Source: Carettochelys insculpta
Taxonomy: Eukaryota > Chordata > Testudines > Carettochelyidae
Reading direction: 5' to 3'
Assembly (NCBI RefSeq): GCF_033958435.1
Contig: NC_134138.1
Coordinates: 80,400,298 to 80,464,297 of the forward strand
Length of the DNA stretch: 64,000 bases
Every line of letters starts with the position of its first letter. Position 1 is the stretch's first letter. This document shows, piece after piece, positions 1-12,800 of the stretch. The notes under the pieces are model-generated. The model was not told the DNA's origin. It did not search any database and worked only from the letters and a program-made list of their open reading frames with translations. The position numbers were made by a program, and so were the translations under genes.

Positions 1-644
1 TTATAGTTAAAATAAGAACAATATTTTGTTAGGCTACTGTATAGCTCTCTACAGCAGGCGTGTCCAACCTGCGGCCCGCAGGCCGCATGCGGTCCTGGAC
101 AGCTAGTAATGCGGCCCCACAAGATCGTAAACTTCTAACATTATTATGTGATTTATATACATTAACTATATTATATATTTTGTACGCGGCCCAAGACTAT
201 CTTCACTCAATGCGGCCCAGGCAAGCCAAAAGGTTGGACACCCATGCTCTACAGTATACTTCCTTTTCCTGTATTCATTTAAACTTTAACAAGCATGAGC
301 CATAAATGGAATGAATATGAGAACAGTCTGTAGTGTACTTTTGATTGTTTTTTGATCATGAATGCTACTATGTGCTTCTGGAAAATTCAAGTTAGCATTA
401 CTACTAAATGCATGAAACTAATCCTGGCTTAATTATTATTTTAGGCTTAGATTTTCAAAATCATCTAGAGAATTTGGACTCTCTTCCCATTAAAAGTAGT
501 GGAAATTGGCTGTCCAGGTCTCCCAAACCAGTGATGCTTATTGTTTAATCATTGCAGTAGGTGATTACAGAGCTCATGATTATGCTAAATTAAATACTGT
601 TATGATATGAAATAGACGCAGTTCTTATTTTGTCTGCATTTCAG
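1..644. other. PRKDC intron, 3' part
   Basis: This is the end of the intron before exon w1. It contains one hAT-like MITE at 55-246. The rest is AT-rich and shows no recognisable gene or repeat. Confidence 0.7.
55..246. mobile_element. hAT-like MITE with perfect 8-bp target duplication
   Basis: A 192-bp element begins CAGGCGTGTCCAACCT and ends with the imperfect inverse AGGTTGGACACCCATG. The 8-bp sequence CTCTACAG flanks it at 47-54 and 247-254. An 8-bp duplication with a CAG-type terminus is the hAT superfamily signature. The interior contains repeated GCGGCCC motifs and no transposase. The perfect duplication suggests a fairly recent insertion. Confidence 0.8.
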
Positions 645-830
645 GTGGGTACCGTCTTGAATGGTATGTTAGATCAAAGCTTTAGAGACCGTGCTGTACG
701 CAAGCAGCAGGGAATGAAGTTGGTGAATGCAGTACTGAGAAACTGGATGAGACTTGACAGCTGGTGGTCCAAAGATTCTGCTCCAGAGAGCAAAATGGCT
801 GTTTTGACACTGTTGGCTAAAGTCCTGCAG
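645..830 (+). CDS. PRKDC: PRKDC exon w1
   Basis: 62 codons, phase 0 at both ends, between acceptor TTTCAG and donor GTATAT. It begins [13 protein letters not shown] and ends ALLAKVLQ-like (TLLAKVLQ), a HEAT segment equivalent to about human 1593-1654. The paired tryptophans in SWWSKDS are conserved in the family. Confidence 0.95.
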
Positions 831-3800
831 GTATATCTTGTGTTTGGTAACGTTAAAGCCCCTTTCACACCAATATGCAAGAGCATGCCTTATCTTGAAA
901 GAATGGCAGCATTAGTTTTTGAAGGTTTAGTTTTATTGATAGCTGGAGAATTTCAGTGTTCCTGACAAAAATCAAACAGGTTTTGGCAAGCAGAACTCTT
1001 CATCTTCCCATTTTTATTCTTGCGTCTGATGTTTTAGCTCCATTTCTTCTTCTGAAGAAGAATTGCAAATGGAAGGAATAATCTTTGAGAAGCAAGCAGC
1101 CTCTTATGAGATACTGCCCATCTTGCTGGCAGCCAGACAGTTCTTTGTGGAGTGGCCGTCCCCAAACCAAATAATTTCAGAAAACTTTTTTTATGTTGTA
1201 GTAACTTCAGTTTTTTGCCTCTCCATTTTCTCCTCTTTTTGAGACTCTCTTCATCATAGAATCATAGAACGCTAGGACTGGAAGGGACCTTGAGAAGGCA
1301 TCGTGTCCAGTCCCCTGCCCTCATAGCAGGACCAAGTACTGTCTAGACCATCCCTGATAGACACTTAGGTCATATCACATCTTAAAGACAGAGCTTTTTT
1401 GACAGCTTGTAAACCCGTGCAAAATATCTAGGAAGAGAATCAGGTTCATCGCCTATTAATTTTTTTTTTTTTTATTTTAACCCCATAGCTTTGAGGTTTA
1501 TCACTGGAAGGTGTGTTTGAAAATATATAAAGGCTGTGTCTACACTAGCCCCCTTTTTTTGGAAAGGGCATGTTAGAGGCAGTTCGGAAGATGCTAATAA
1601 GATGCCAACATGAATATGCAGCACCTTATTAGCATAATGGTAGCCATGCACAATTCAGAAGTGCCACTTTTGGAATGGATGCTGCCCATGTAGATGGGGG
1701 TGGGGGCTTTCGAAAAGAGCCCCCTGGACTTTGAAAGCCCCTTCTTCCTGTTTGGTTTTAGGAAGAAGGGGCTTTGAAAGTCCGGGGGGGCGTCCTTTCG
1801 AAAGGCCCCTGTCTACACCAGCGGTATGTGTTCCAAAAGTGGCACTTTTGATTTGCCCATGGCCATCATTATGCTAATAAGACGCTGCATATTCATGTCA
1901 TCACCTCATTCTGAACTGCCTCATTAACACACCCCTTCCAAAGGCAGGGGGCTAGCGTAGATTTAGCTAAAGTGAATTGTCCTAATGGCTTAGCTGGTAA
2001 TAGATCATAGGAGAGTTAGCTTTGGGAGGAGGCCAAATATTGTTTTTCATTGGCTTGGATGGGTCACAGTGTGATTCCCACCATTATGATGAGTGGGAGT
2101 TTTTAGATGTTTGCTAATAACACATAAAACAAAAACCATATCATATGTATGTCTTCAGATGTAAATTCCCAAAATGAATGGTTTTTATGAAACTCCAAAA
2201 AGAACATGGAAACTGTTAATACAGAGATTGTTTTTATATATTAAATATTGTTACAAGTTTTAATTTTTTTGTCTCTACAGATTGATTCTTCAGTGTCTTT
2301 TAACACAAATCATGAGGCTTTCTCTGTTGTTTTCAATACATATACCAGTCTACTTACTGATTGCAATTTAGGTCTAAATCTAAAGGTAAATTTTGCCATT
2401 CTCCTCGCCCCCCAACTTTGAATCCCAACACTACTTGTGGATAAAAAACAATTCTAACTGTGTTAAAATTACTAAGAGTACCTTACTCTTGCTTTTCATA
2501 ATAACGTTAACACATTTCCCTTTCCCCCTACCCTCCCATAAGTGTCCATAGGTCAGCAAGTTAAAATCATACATTATGTCAAAATTTTAAATGACACATT
2601 GTTGACAATCTTCCTTGTTTTTCCTTCTCCTGTGGATCATGTAGTTTTAGGAAAAGCCATTAATATGCAAACAGATCATATGTAGCTCCCAAAAAGGACA
2701 TCAGTCAGTGCATTATTAGTGGTGATTTACTATGCTAGTAAATGCTTGTTCACCAAGAAGGGGACTGAGACTTGTAAATTATGTGCACCAATCATGAAAT
2801 AGCCATTGGGGGTAAATTTTAGTCATCACAGATCAGAGTTTGATTTTGAATCAGCATCTTAAAAGATGGAAGACTTCATGTTAACTCATTACCAACCACC
2901 TGAACTATCCACTCATGTACCTTGGCTACTGAGAAATAATTTGTAGATTTTTTTCACTGTGATATAGTTTAATAGTCGAAGGGTAAAAAGCTTTTCTCTA
3001 ATTTAAAATAATTTCTGTTAACTTCAGAGTCAAGCAGTGATTGTTCTTCCATTCTTCACTAATCTGACTGGAGACAGGATTGGTGAGCTTAAGAATGCTC
3101 TTGACCAACTTGTGGCTTTCAATTTTCCCATGAAGTCTGATGAGTTTCCCAAGGGAACCCTGAGGTACAATAACTATGTGGACTGCACTAAAAAGGTCAG
3201 TATCTTGAGTATATTTAAGATGTAAAATTAAAAGCGTAAGTTAACTTGTATGCAGAAACAGTGCAGTTTATTGGTATGTTTGTCATCTTTGAGATAACAG
3301 AATTGTTTCCTGGGTACGAAGTCAAATCCTTATTTATACAAGTACAGTAAACTCCCGAGATATGCACTACTGAGTTGCATGTGTCTTGGGTTAATGTGAC
3401 TGCCATCCCTGACAGGAGCAGCGAAACTGCTCTTGCCAGTGGCAGCAGCCTGACTCTTGCCACCCCTGACAGGAGTAGTTTCCTGCTCCTGTCAGGGGTG
3501 GCAGCCGCTCCTGTGGGGTGGCAGCCGAGAGTCAGGATCTGGGAAACTGCTTTTGTCAGGCATAGCAGCCTGGCTTCTGGCTCCCCTCTACTGGTGGGAC
3601 CTGGGAAACTGACCAGCACATCTCTGGAGCCGGGAAACTGACCAGCACATTGTGGCCTGTTTCCCAACTCCCTGCTATTCAAGGGCAACTCCCTGAATTA
3701 CCTGAAAATTTAACTTACGTGGGGTTGCCAAGAATGCAACCTCCGTGTAAGTTGGGGGTCAACTGTAATCCTGTTCACTTCTGTGGGATGACTCAGAGAA

Positions 3801-6800
3801 GGGTTAAAGGATATGGCCTATGATAAATACATCGGGAGAAAAATATCTCATATTTAAACTAGAACACTTATCTGATTGCTTTCTTTAAGAATATGTTGTC
3901 TGTTAGGGCAGAGCTAAGCTGTATTCTCCATGGTCTGCACTGTGACTATTGAACCACCTCCCTCTGTAGGGAAGGTGCAGTGCAAAAAGGAGTAATGGAG
4001 TGGCACAGTGTCTTTTTAGGCTGCTACTTCCACGCGTGATAGTGAGCATTTTGTCCCTCCATCCATGAACTGGAGCAAGTTGCTGTCCCTAGTGTGCTAA
4101 CTCTATCCATGTCCCTACCACCAATGTTTGGGTAGAAGATGAGTCTCTTGAATTAAGAGGGCTCTCTGACAGCTGTCACAGCCCCCTGCCTACTTAGAGT
4201 AAAAGGCTTTATCACTGTTTTTTGTCTTTTTTGAAAGATTCTCTTTCCTGACAAATGCAAGTATATGAAATAAAAATACTCTCTTGAGTGTGGTCCAGCA
4301 AAACCTGCTGCTGACCATTGCTAAAGATAGGATCTCAACACTGATTGGCCATTGGTTAGATGCGGTATGGGCAACTGTTGTATTCTTTTTTTCCAGTTTC
4401 TAGATGCACTAGAATTATCTCAGAGTCCAATGTTGTTGCAACTGATGACAGAAATCCTCTGTAGGGACCACAAACATTTTATGGAGGACCTGTTTCAAAC
4501 CAGCTTCAAAAGAATTTGTAGAAGGTGAGCTTGGGTTGTCATTTTTTGTTCTGTTTTGTTTTATTTTTCTGTGAAGCACCAATACATCCTAGACAGTAAT
4601 CAAGTCCTGTTGTGCAGATTATTATGGTTATGAGTATTATATTTCCAGCTGTACATTTGAGGTGATAAATTGTCAATTTTTCCCAATCTGTCTTGAGCAA
4701 TATCATCTCCTCCTGAAATTCTCGCAAAATATTTGAACCAATTTATCTTGTAAAACACCAGTAAATGTGGTTCTGATTTCCAGAGGACACTTTGCTATCT
4801 GGGAAAGTTTGTAAAGTCTTCACAGCTCAGTCTCGTCCAGTGCAATTCAATTCGAGATTGTAATTTTGGAAAACATGCACCTGGGGATGTTCAGTTGCTC
4901 TTCTGATTGTATATTTAGCCAAATTAACATTTTTTCATAGGTAACTATCATGAAGACAAATAATTAATTTGTGCAAATTTTTGATAATGAGTATTATCTC
5001 GATAAGACAGAAACATGTCCCAAATATTTGTGGTATCCACGAAAGCTGGTGTTTAAGATTATGTCCCAATTGAGTGTGTTAAAGTTTCCTAACTTAAAAG
5101 TCTTTTATGGACAGATTTCAGTTTTGGGTGTTTAGTTTTATGTGATTATCTGGGATAAGAGCCAATTTATGGCAAATCAACATCACTGACAAACGAAAAT
5201 TTGCCTTGGCAGCAGGTGATGCACAGTAATTAAGCCCTTCTCTTTTTCATCCTCTTTGGAGATCAAGAATGTCTCTTCAGTTGTCCTGAAAGCAAGAGAC
5301 CAAATGAAACATAACCATAACCCAGCCAACTCTTGCAAAGCTGCCCTTTTCCAAGAGTTGTCATTTTCTTGCCCTGTGAATGAGGCTGCCCTAATTGAAC
5401 ACAATAGCAAAATTCCATTTGACTTTGGCAGGTGAACGATTTGACTTAGTTTGCCATCTGCTTGGTGATGTTCTGTATATGTAATTAAAGACATAACTGA
5501 GGGTTTTTATACACAAAGAGGATGAGATTTTAAGTGCTTAGATGTTCACTACTGATAGCTATCTTGAAAAAATAGATACCGTGCTTTTGCATAGTTAGAT
5601 CACCTAAGTACATTCGGACAGCTAACTTTTCATTCTCAGAGATCAGGCTCACATATTTGTCCTCTTTACACTTCTGATTGATGCTAATGCCATTGCTTAC
5701 TTTCCTGCTGCTTCTGAAAAGTAAGCAAAACTGGATAGCAGAATAGAAATAAATATTTCAAAGAATTGTATATAACAAGCTTCCTATATCCAGGCATTTG
5801 GACACTGATTTCCTATTTTGATGCTTTGGTGTTTCAGTTGTTCATGTGTACGTATATTATATTGAATTTATATAGTGGTCTTTTGTCTTGAATGTTCTCA
5901 AAACACTTAGAAAAATACACAAGAATTTTCACCTGCCACTGAAGTGCAGCTGTTTTGGAGGTGAAATACAACCTCCCTTTAACAACACATCTCAGCACTG
6001 CATTATTGTTTAATAGGAAGTGAAGAGAGGCATAGTATGTGTTAAGAATGCAGGGGGAAGCTTATGTAGACAGAATGTACTTAGCAATTTTTGAATTTAG
6101 CAAAGATTATGGGAGTAATACTGTTCTGTAGAAAACCATAAAACCTTTCATGACCACAGTTGGTCTAGACTTCTCATTTGCAAACCATCAGATAGCACCT
6201 CTAGTAACCCAGTACTTTTAAATGGCATGCCCTGGTGGTGGATTAACAGCAATGTAAAAAGTATGCCTACATTCCACACTTGTTATAGCCTACATACATA
6301 GCTCCCCTTTCTTACCACTCCCTCCTGCCCCCAGTGTCGGCGATTAAAGACATGCCTGGAGCCCATGGGTGTGTACCTGGACATATACTCTGCAACTCTC
6401 TACAGCCAAACAAGAGCCTGTCTTATCTGCCTTGTATTTTTTGGGCTTGTGTCTGCCAGAGGGAGAGACTGTGGGCAGGGAGGGACAGTGAGGAAGTGCT
6501 GAATCCTTTTCCTGTTGTCTCCCCCTGCCAGAGCCTTTTATTGGCATGTGCATTTACACACCACAGTGTGGAAACAACTGCTTTTCAATGGGTAATATAG
6601 GTACGTGTACCCTGCATGCTGCCAACAGCAGTGTACAGGTTAGGAGTAGCTAAGGAGCAGGATGCCACTTGCTGGATGACAAAAACTAGTTCTGCAACAC
6701 CTGAGTTTTCCTCTTAGTTGTCCCACTGCCGTGTTGACCTTGCTTACCTTGTGTGAGATCTACTTAGATTACAACCAAACTTGATACGACTCCTGAGGAT

Positions 6801-9800
6801 AATCCAAAATTGAATGTGGCATTTAAAATGTAAATGGACATTTAGTGAAAGAGTGCTTCATCTAGAATTCTCATCCTGCTTTAGGAGTGGCTGTGAAAAA
6901 CAAGTAGTGCTGCTAGACACCGTGCATAAGATGTTCCAGAGCGAAGCCCTTCTTTCAAATGTCACTCGCCAAGCCTTTGTGGATCGCTCTTTCCTCACCC
7001 TCTTGTTGCACTGCAGCTTGGATGCACTGAAAGAATTCTTTAGCAAGATTGTATCAGAAGCCATGGATACTCTGAAGGCCAGATTTACAAAGGTGAGCTT
7101 CCTTTGTTGTTTAAGGTTGGAATAAATCTTTTAAAATGCTAGTATTCTTCAGTGACACGTTGTGAAGTACAACATCAGCGTAAATACCATTTTTTTCCTA
7201 TTTTGAGTACATTATAGGTAGAGCTCTGCACAGTATCTGCATCTGCGAAAAATGATCCATGGATGCAGGTACCCGTGGATATGAAACAGATATCCACAGA
7301 TTTGCAGGATTCTAGATATAAAAGTTGTATCTGCAAAAATGAACAGTGGATATCCATGGACTCATTTGCTGGACTCTTAATTATTGACCACAAATTAACA
7401 CTTTAAAGTTACTACAAGCCTTTCCATTCACTTTAGTGTGTGTTGAATCTCACAAGAATATTGTATTACTGTGAAGTTAATATATAGAAACTTATATGTT
7501 TCTTATGAAAAGAGAAAAGCAATGTCATCTTTGTATATCCAAAGGGATGTAAGGTACTGTCAAAGCTAAACCATGCCCTACCCTTAACTGGTATATGTCT
7601 TTCTTTCTGTCAATAAGATAAATTTGTGCTGCTGTTCTCTTTAATGGTTGTGAGTCTGATCCAGAGCTCTGTCATGGTGGCCTAGCCCAAAAAGGGTAGT
7701 GGGAGCCAGCTGAGCAAGACGAGGCCTGATGGCTACCAGCTGAGAGCTCCCTGAGCAGAGGGTAAGGCAGCTGGTACCGAGAGAAAGGGGAGTACATGAA
7801 TTGTAGAAGGAGGAAGGGAAGGAGCCAGGGAGTGGAGGCTCAGCTCGCTTGTAGATGGAGGGTTTGGCTGTGGAGGCTAGCAGCCCCAGAGTGTGGAAGG
7901 AGGAGAAGCTAGCTTGGGTAACTGTGGGGGTTACTGTGACCATGAAATTGTGACAAAGAAGGTGATGGGACTTGTTACACATAATAAAAGCCCAGGTCCC
8001 TGCAGTGAGAGTAGTCTTTGCCTACTTTTGGGTGGAACAGGAGCCTGAGAGTTCCTGCTACGTGGTATAAGATGATCATGTCACCAAGTTTTATTTTGAC
8101 GATATAGAAGACTGTTAGTATTTCCTGTAGCCAGTAATACATTTTTTAACACAATTTAAAATCCTAAATGTTTTTATTTCAGTATTCCAAAAATACTGAC
8201 CATACTATGGTGGAACTCCCATTGACCAGCCTTGTGATTATGGGCTTGTGTTTCAGACCCTCTTCTTATTACAGCATGCTTATGGAATCTTCAAAGAAAA
8301 ACTTTTTTTTTAGGTGCATTCATTACGTTTTAAATTACGATTGACTTTTTATTGTATTCTCGTGAAAAGTAGTTAGTGGCTGGATGTTTGTTTTTTAACA
8401 TAATACAGAGAGTAGACTTTCAAATTATAGAAAGAAATTCAGTTTATTTTCCACTAATTAGCTTTACGCGGTATATTGCAAGGACAAAAGCTAATTGATC
8501 TTTCACTGTAAATCTTTTGTTTTTAGTCAAATGAACCTGCTTTTGATACACAAATCACCAAAAAAATGGGGTATTGTAAAATTCTGGAAGTGATGTACTC
8601 TCGTCTCTCAAAAGAGGATGTTTTCTCCAAGGACTCAAAAATTGTTCAGGCTTACCAGGGATCCACAAATGTAGAAGGAAATGAACTTACCAAGACACTA
8701 ATAAAGTAAGACTTCCTCATTTGTTCCAAAAACTGATTTGCTACCGATTTTGTCTGTGCCAGACATATTTTTATACATAAGCAGCTTAAACCAGAAGTTC
8801 ATCATATCCAAATAAAAACTTAGACTATGTCTGCACTACCTGATAAAATCACATTTAAGGCAGTTAGCTCCATTTTTACAGTGCCATTGTTTTCACTGTA
8901 AATCCATTAGGTCTATTTTAGGAAGCACTAAGGTCAACATTATAAGATCGTCAAAAGTAGCTCGGTGTAGTGTCAAATTGGAATTGAGGCTAGTGTGGAA
9001 ACACCATATCTTTAAATCGACTTTATTAGCCTCCAAAGGTGTCCCATATGTATCCCAAAATGTCGTACGGTTGTCTGCTCTGGCTGCTCCCGTCTCTGGT
9101 GCTCACCAGGCACACAGGATTTAGGTAACAGGAAGCCTGCAAATTTGAATTCAGCACCAGGAAGCCCAGGGCAGCTAGCCTGTGGGGTCATGCTTGTATG
9201 AGAGGCTGAGAAACTTCTTTCTTTATTATCAGCATGGTGAGCGCATCTACCCATTAAATATAGCCTCAACACTGAGTTCATGGTTCTGTCTGTCCCTCTG
9301 TAAGCTGAGCACTTGGATTTTTTTTTTCACTGCTGGTGCCAGCCCCTGCCCCTCCACACTGCATGTCAGCTAGGCTGTGGGGGTTGTGCTTGTATGAGAG
9401 GCTGAGAAACTTCTTTTCTGTGGTTTACATTTGCAGAGGAATAGCCATGCCCTCCCCACACAAGCACCATGCAGTTGGGGTCTTTTCCATGCCCAACCAC
9501 ATCACATAGCTAGCCCCTGACCCAGTAAAAGGGCATGGTTGCTGTGCAATGTGAACCATGCTACCAGACAGCACCATGGAGGGCTCCAAAGGCAGGAAAG
9601 ACTTTCAGGGGCTGGCTGTCGCCGGAAGGAAGTCTTCCCCCCCTCCCCCCATGGTAAAGATTTCTGGGGGCTTTGCTGTTGCCGGGGGAAGGGGCTGTTT
9701 CAACAGGCCCTTCAACTGAAGCCCCCTACTCATCCCCTACTGGGATGTAGGGGGGCTGGCCCCCACACAGTCGATCAGGGCTGCCCCCTTCCACCTGAGC

Positions 9801-12800
9801 AACACACTGAAGGGACCGTGTCAACTGCCCTTAACCGAAGCCCCCCTCATGCCACAACAACCCCCAATGGGATGTGGGGGGGCGTCCCCCACACAGTTGG
9901 GGCTGCCCCCCGTCACCTGAGCAAGGCATTGAAGGGCCCATGTCATCTGGCCCTTCAACAGACTACCCCACACCTCATGACACCCCTAACAATGTCGGGG
10001 GTGGGGCTTATATGGCAATCCCATGCCTGGAGCACTAGTTAGTGATCAGGTAGAAGCCATGTCATTCTGCCCAGGTAGGGGTGCTTTCAAGCAGCGGAGA
10101 AGTGGCTGAGGACCAGCTGAGATGGCACAGATACCTGGGTGATCCCAGGGCACAGTGTCATTCGTGCATGTGGAAATTTGTCAAGCTCCATCCCCTGTGT
10201 TGGACACATCTGGGTAGTGAAGTAAGAACCAGAAATCCTGCATCACAAATTGTCTTTTTTCCTTAACTTTACTACCTTTCTCTTTCTTCAAGCTGTGCTC
10301 TGTTCCTGTAATATTTTCAGAGATGATGTTTCTGGATACAAGGTGCGCAGGGCGGGTTGGTGGGGGGAGTGGCTGGAGGGCCAGTTGAGATAACAGAGAC
10401 TCCTGGGTGATCCCAAGGCAGTATGACAGACCCCTCTGCCTGGCGCACTGCACCTTCTGAACCAGCCTCTTTGGTTTTCCTTTGCCTGGGATTCTCTACT
10501 TTTACTTCTTTCCTGCAGAAAAAAGCTTTCTACGGGAGGGAATGAGGGTAATACAATACAATGAGGGAAATACCAGCTAATATATGTCTACATTAGTGCT
10601 GCTGATTCCATTTTAATAAACTATTTCTGTGAGGAGATTTAAAAGGCAAAATAATATCTGAGATGTGGCATTGCTGGTATCAATAGCTGGTGCTATAACA
10701 TGAATGGAAAGCCTATAGAAGATGACATTACCTACACACAACCACTTATGGGGCATATTTTTCCCCACACTGCACCAGCAAAAATACCCAGAATGCTATG
10801 GGGCTGAGGGAACTCTGGGATATGTTCCCACAATGCACTGCTGCAACATTAATGTTTGATGCTTGAGTGTAGCGGCAGTAAGTCAACTTTGTGGGGAGGT
10901 GAGGACAGTCAAATTCGAATTTATGAAACAGCATTATAAAATCAGTTTTAGTGAGATGGGATTTACATCTTATTGTTAGACGTAGCATTAAATTGAGAAC
11001 GGAGATTTTGTGTTAATAACAGCAGTAGGTGTCTGGATGAGAGGGTGTCCAGATACAGAAACTGGAGTATTTTTCTCTTAGAGTAGCTATCACTTTTTTC
11101 CTTGATGTGTGTATAATGGCTGTGGGGATGGGGTTAGTTTGGTTGTTCCTTAACGAAAGGTGTGTGACACAGTATCCTTCAAAATGGCTCAGTGGATTTT
11201 CCTTACTTTTTATTGTGGCTTATTATTGAAAGGTTCTAGATCTTTTGTATAATTTTGCTGATCTGTGACGTACCCAGCCTGACCTACTGGCACATAATTT
11301 CCTACATAAGAGGCAGGTGACCGTCTCCGATGTGGGTTGAGAGCTTGTCTCTAAAATGTCTTTTGACTTCAGTTTTCAACTTATCAATCAGTTAGATCAC
11401 AAGCATTGGGAATCACTATGGAAATACCAGCTAACATTTGTCTACAATAGGGCTGCCCATTCCATTTTAATAAACTATTTCTGTGAGGAGACTTAAAAGG
11501 CAATATAATATTTGAGATGGTGCATTGCTGGTATCAATAGCCTATGCTATAACATGAATGCAAAGCCTGTAGAAGGTTTCCTGTTGATTTCATTGACCTT
11601 TGGGTTGGGCTCTATATGTCCTTCCATAAAATGGTTTTGACGATATTTTCTGGTCCGTTTGATTTTAAGGTCATGCTATGACGCATTTACAGAAAACATG
11701 GCTGGTGAGAGTCAGCTATTGGAGAAAAGGAGACAGTACCATTGTGCTGCCTATAACTGTGCCATTGCTGTGATCAGTTGTGTCTTCAATGAAAGTAAAT
11801 TCTACCAAGGTTTTCTTTTCACAGAAAAAACAGAAAAGGTGAGATTTAATGAGGAGGCTACTGTCATGTCAAAGGCATGCATGGTCTATACATCACTAAC
11901 CTGAAAATTTGTACTTTGAACCCAGTAATTGAATCTGTACAATAAAATTGCTGTTTTAAGAAAATGATGGAAAATGAAAGAAGCACGTATGTAATTCTTA
12001 CATTCTCTTTTGGGCTAATTAGGCCTCAGCTGAGGTATTGTCATGTTCTGGATGTCACATTTCAGGAAAGATGTGGACAAAGTGTAGAAAGTTCAGAGAA
12101 GAGCAACAAAAATGTTTAAAGATCTAGAAAACATGACCTATAAATAGAAACCTACCAAATTCATGGTCCATTTTTGATCAATGGCAATAATAAGGTTTTA
12201 AAAATTATAAATTTCATTATGTCAGCTATTTAAATCAGAAATTTCATGATATTGTAATTTTAGCAGTCCTAGCTCATAAAGATTTGTGAAGGGGGTCACT
12301 AGATTGTTCTCGGGGGTATTGTGGTACTGCTACCCTTACTTTTGTGGTGCTGCTGTTGCTAGCAGTGACACAACCTTCAGAACAAGACAGCTGCAGAGTG
12401 GAGGTTATTAGCTAAGAGCCCAGCTCTGAAGGCAGAGCTGTCACCAGTAGCAGCACAAAAGTAAGGATGGCATGGTATGGTATTGTTATCTTCATTTCTG
12501 CACGGCGGCTGGGAGGGCGCTGCCTTCAGAGCAGATGGCTTGGCTAACAGCTGCCACTTTCCAGCCTCACCAATCTGAAAGCAGCTCAGAAGTGAGGGTG
12601 GCAATACCAACCCCCTTAAAATAACCTTGTGACCCCCACCTGCAACTCCCCATTGGAGAAACCCTGGTCTGTCTTGTGGATGCTATATAGGACAGGGTAA
12701 TAACATGCACAAGACCAGATTTCGCAGGGGAGACCAGATTTCAGTATCTATCTTGGCCATGAATTTGGTGGGACCCTGCTATATGTAAGGGACATTTTGA

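Noticed and set aside
5183..5494. 103-codon minus-strand frame in the w4-w5 intron
   Set aside because: No recognisable domain, no splice partners, and the length is within chance for 64 kb.
9539..10042. 167-codon + strand frame
   Set aside because: Lies in GC-rich tandem repeats; the repetitive Pro/His/Thr composition follows from the DNA repeat.
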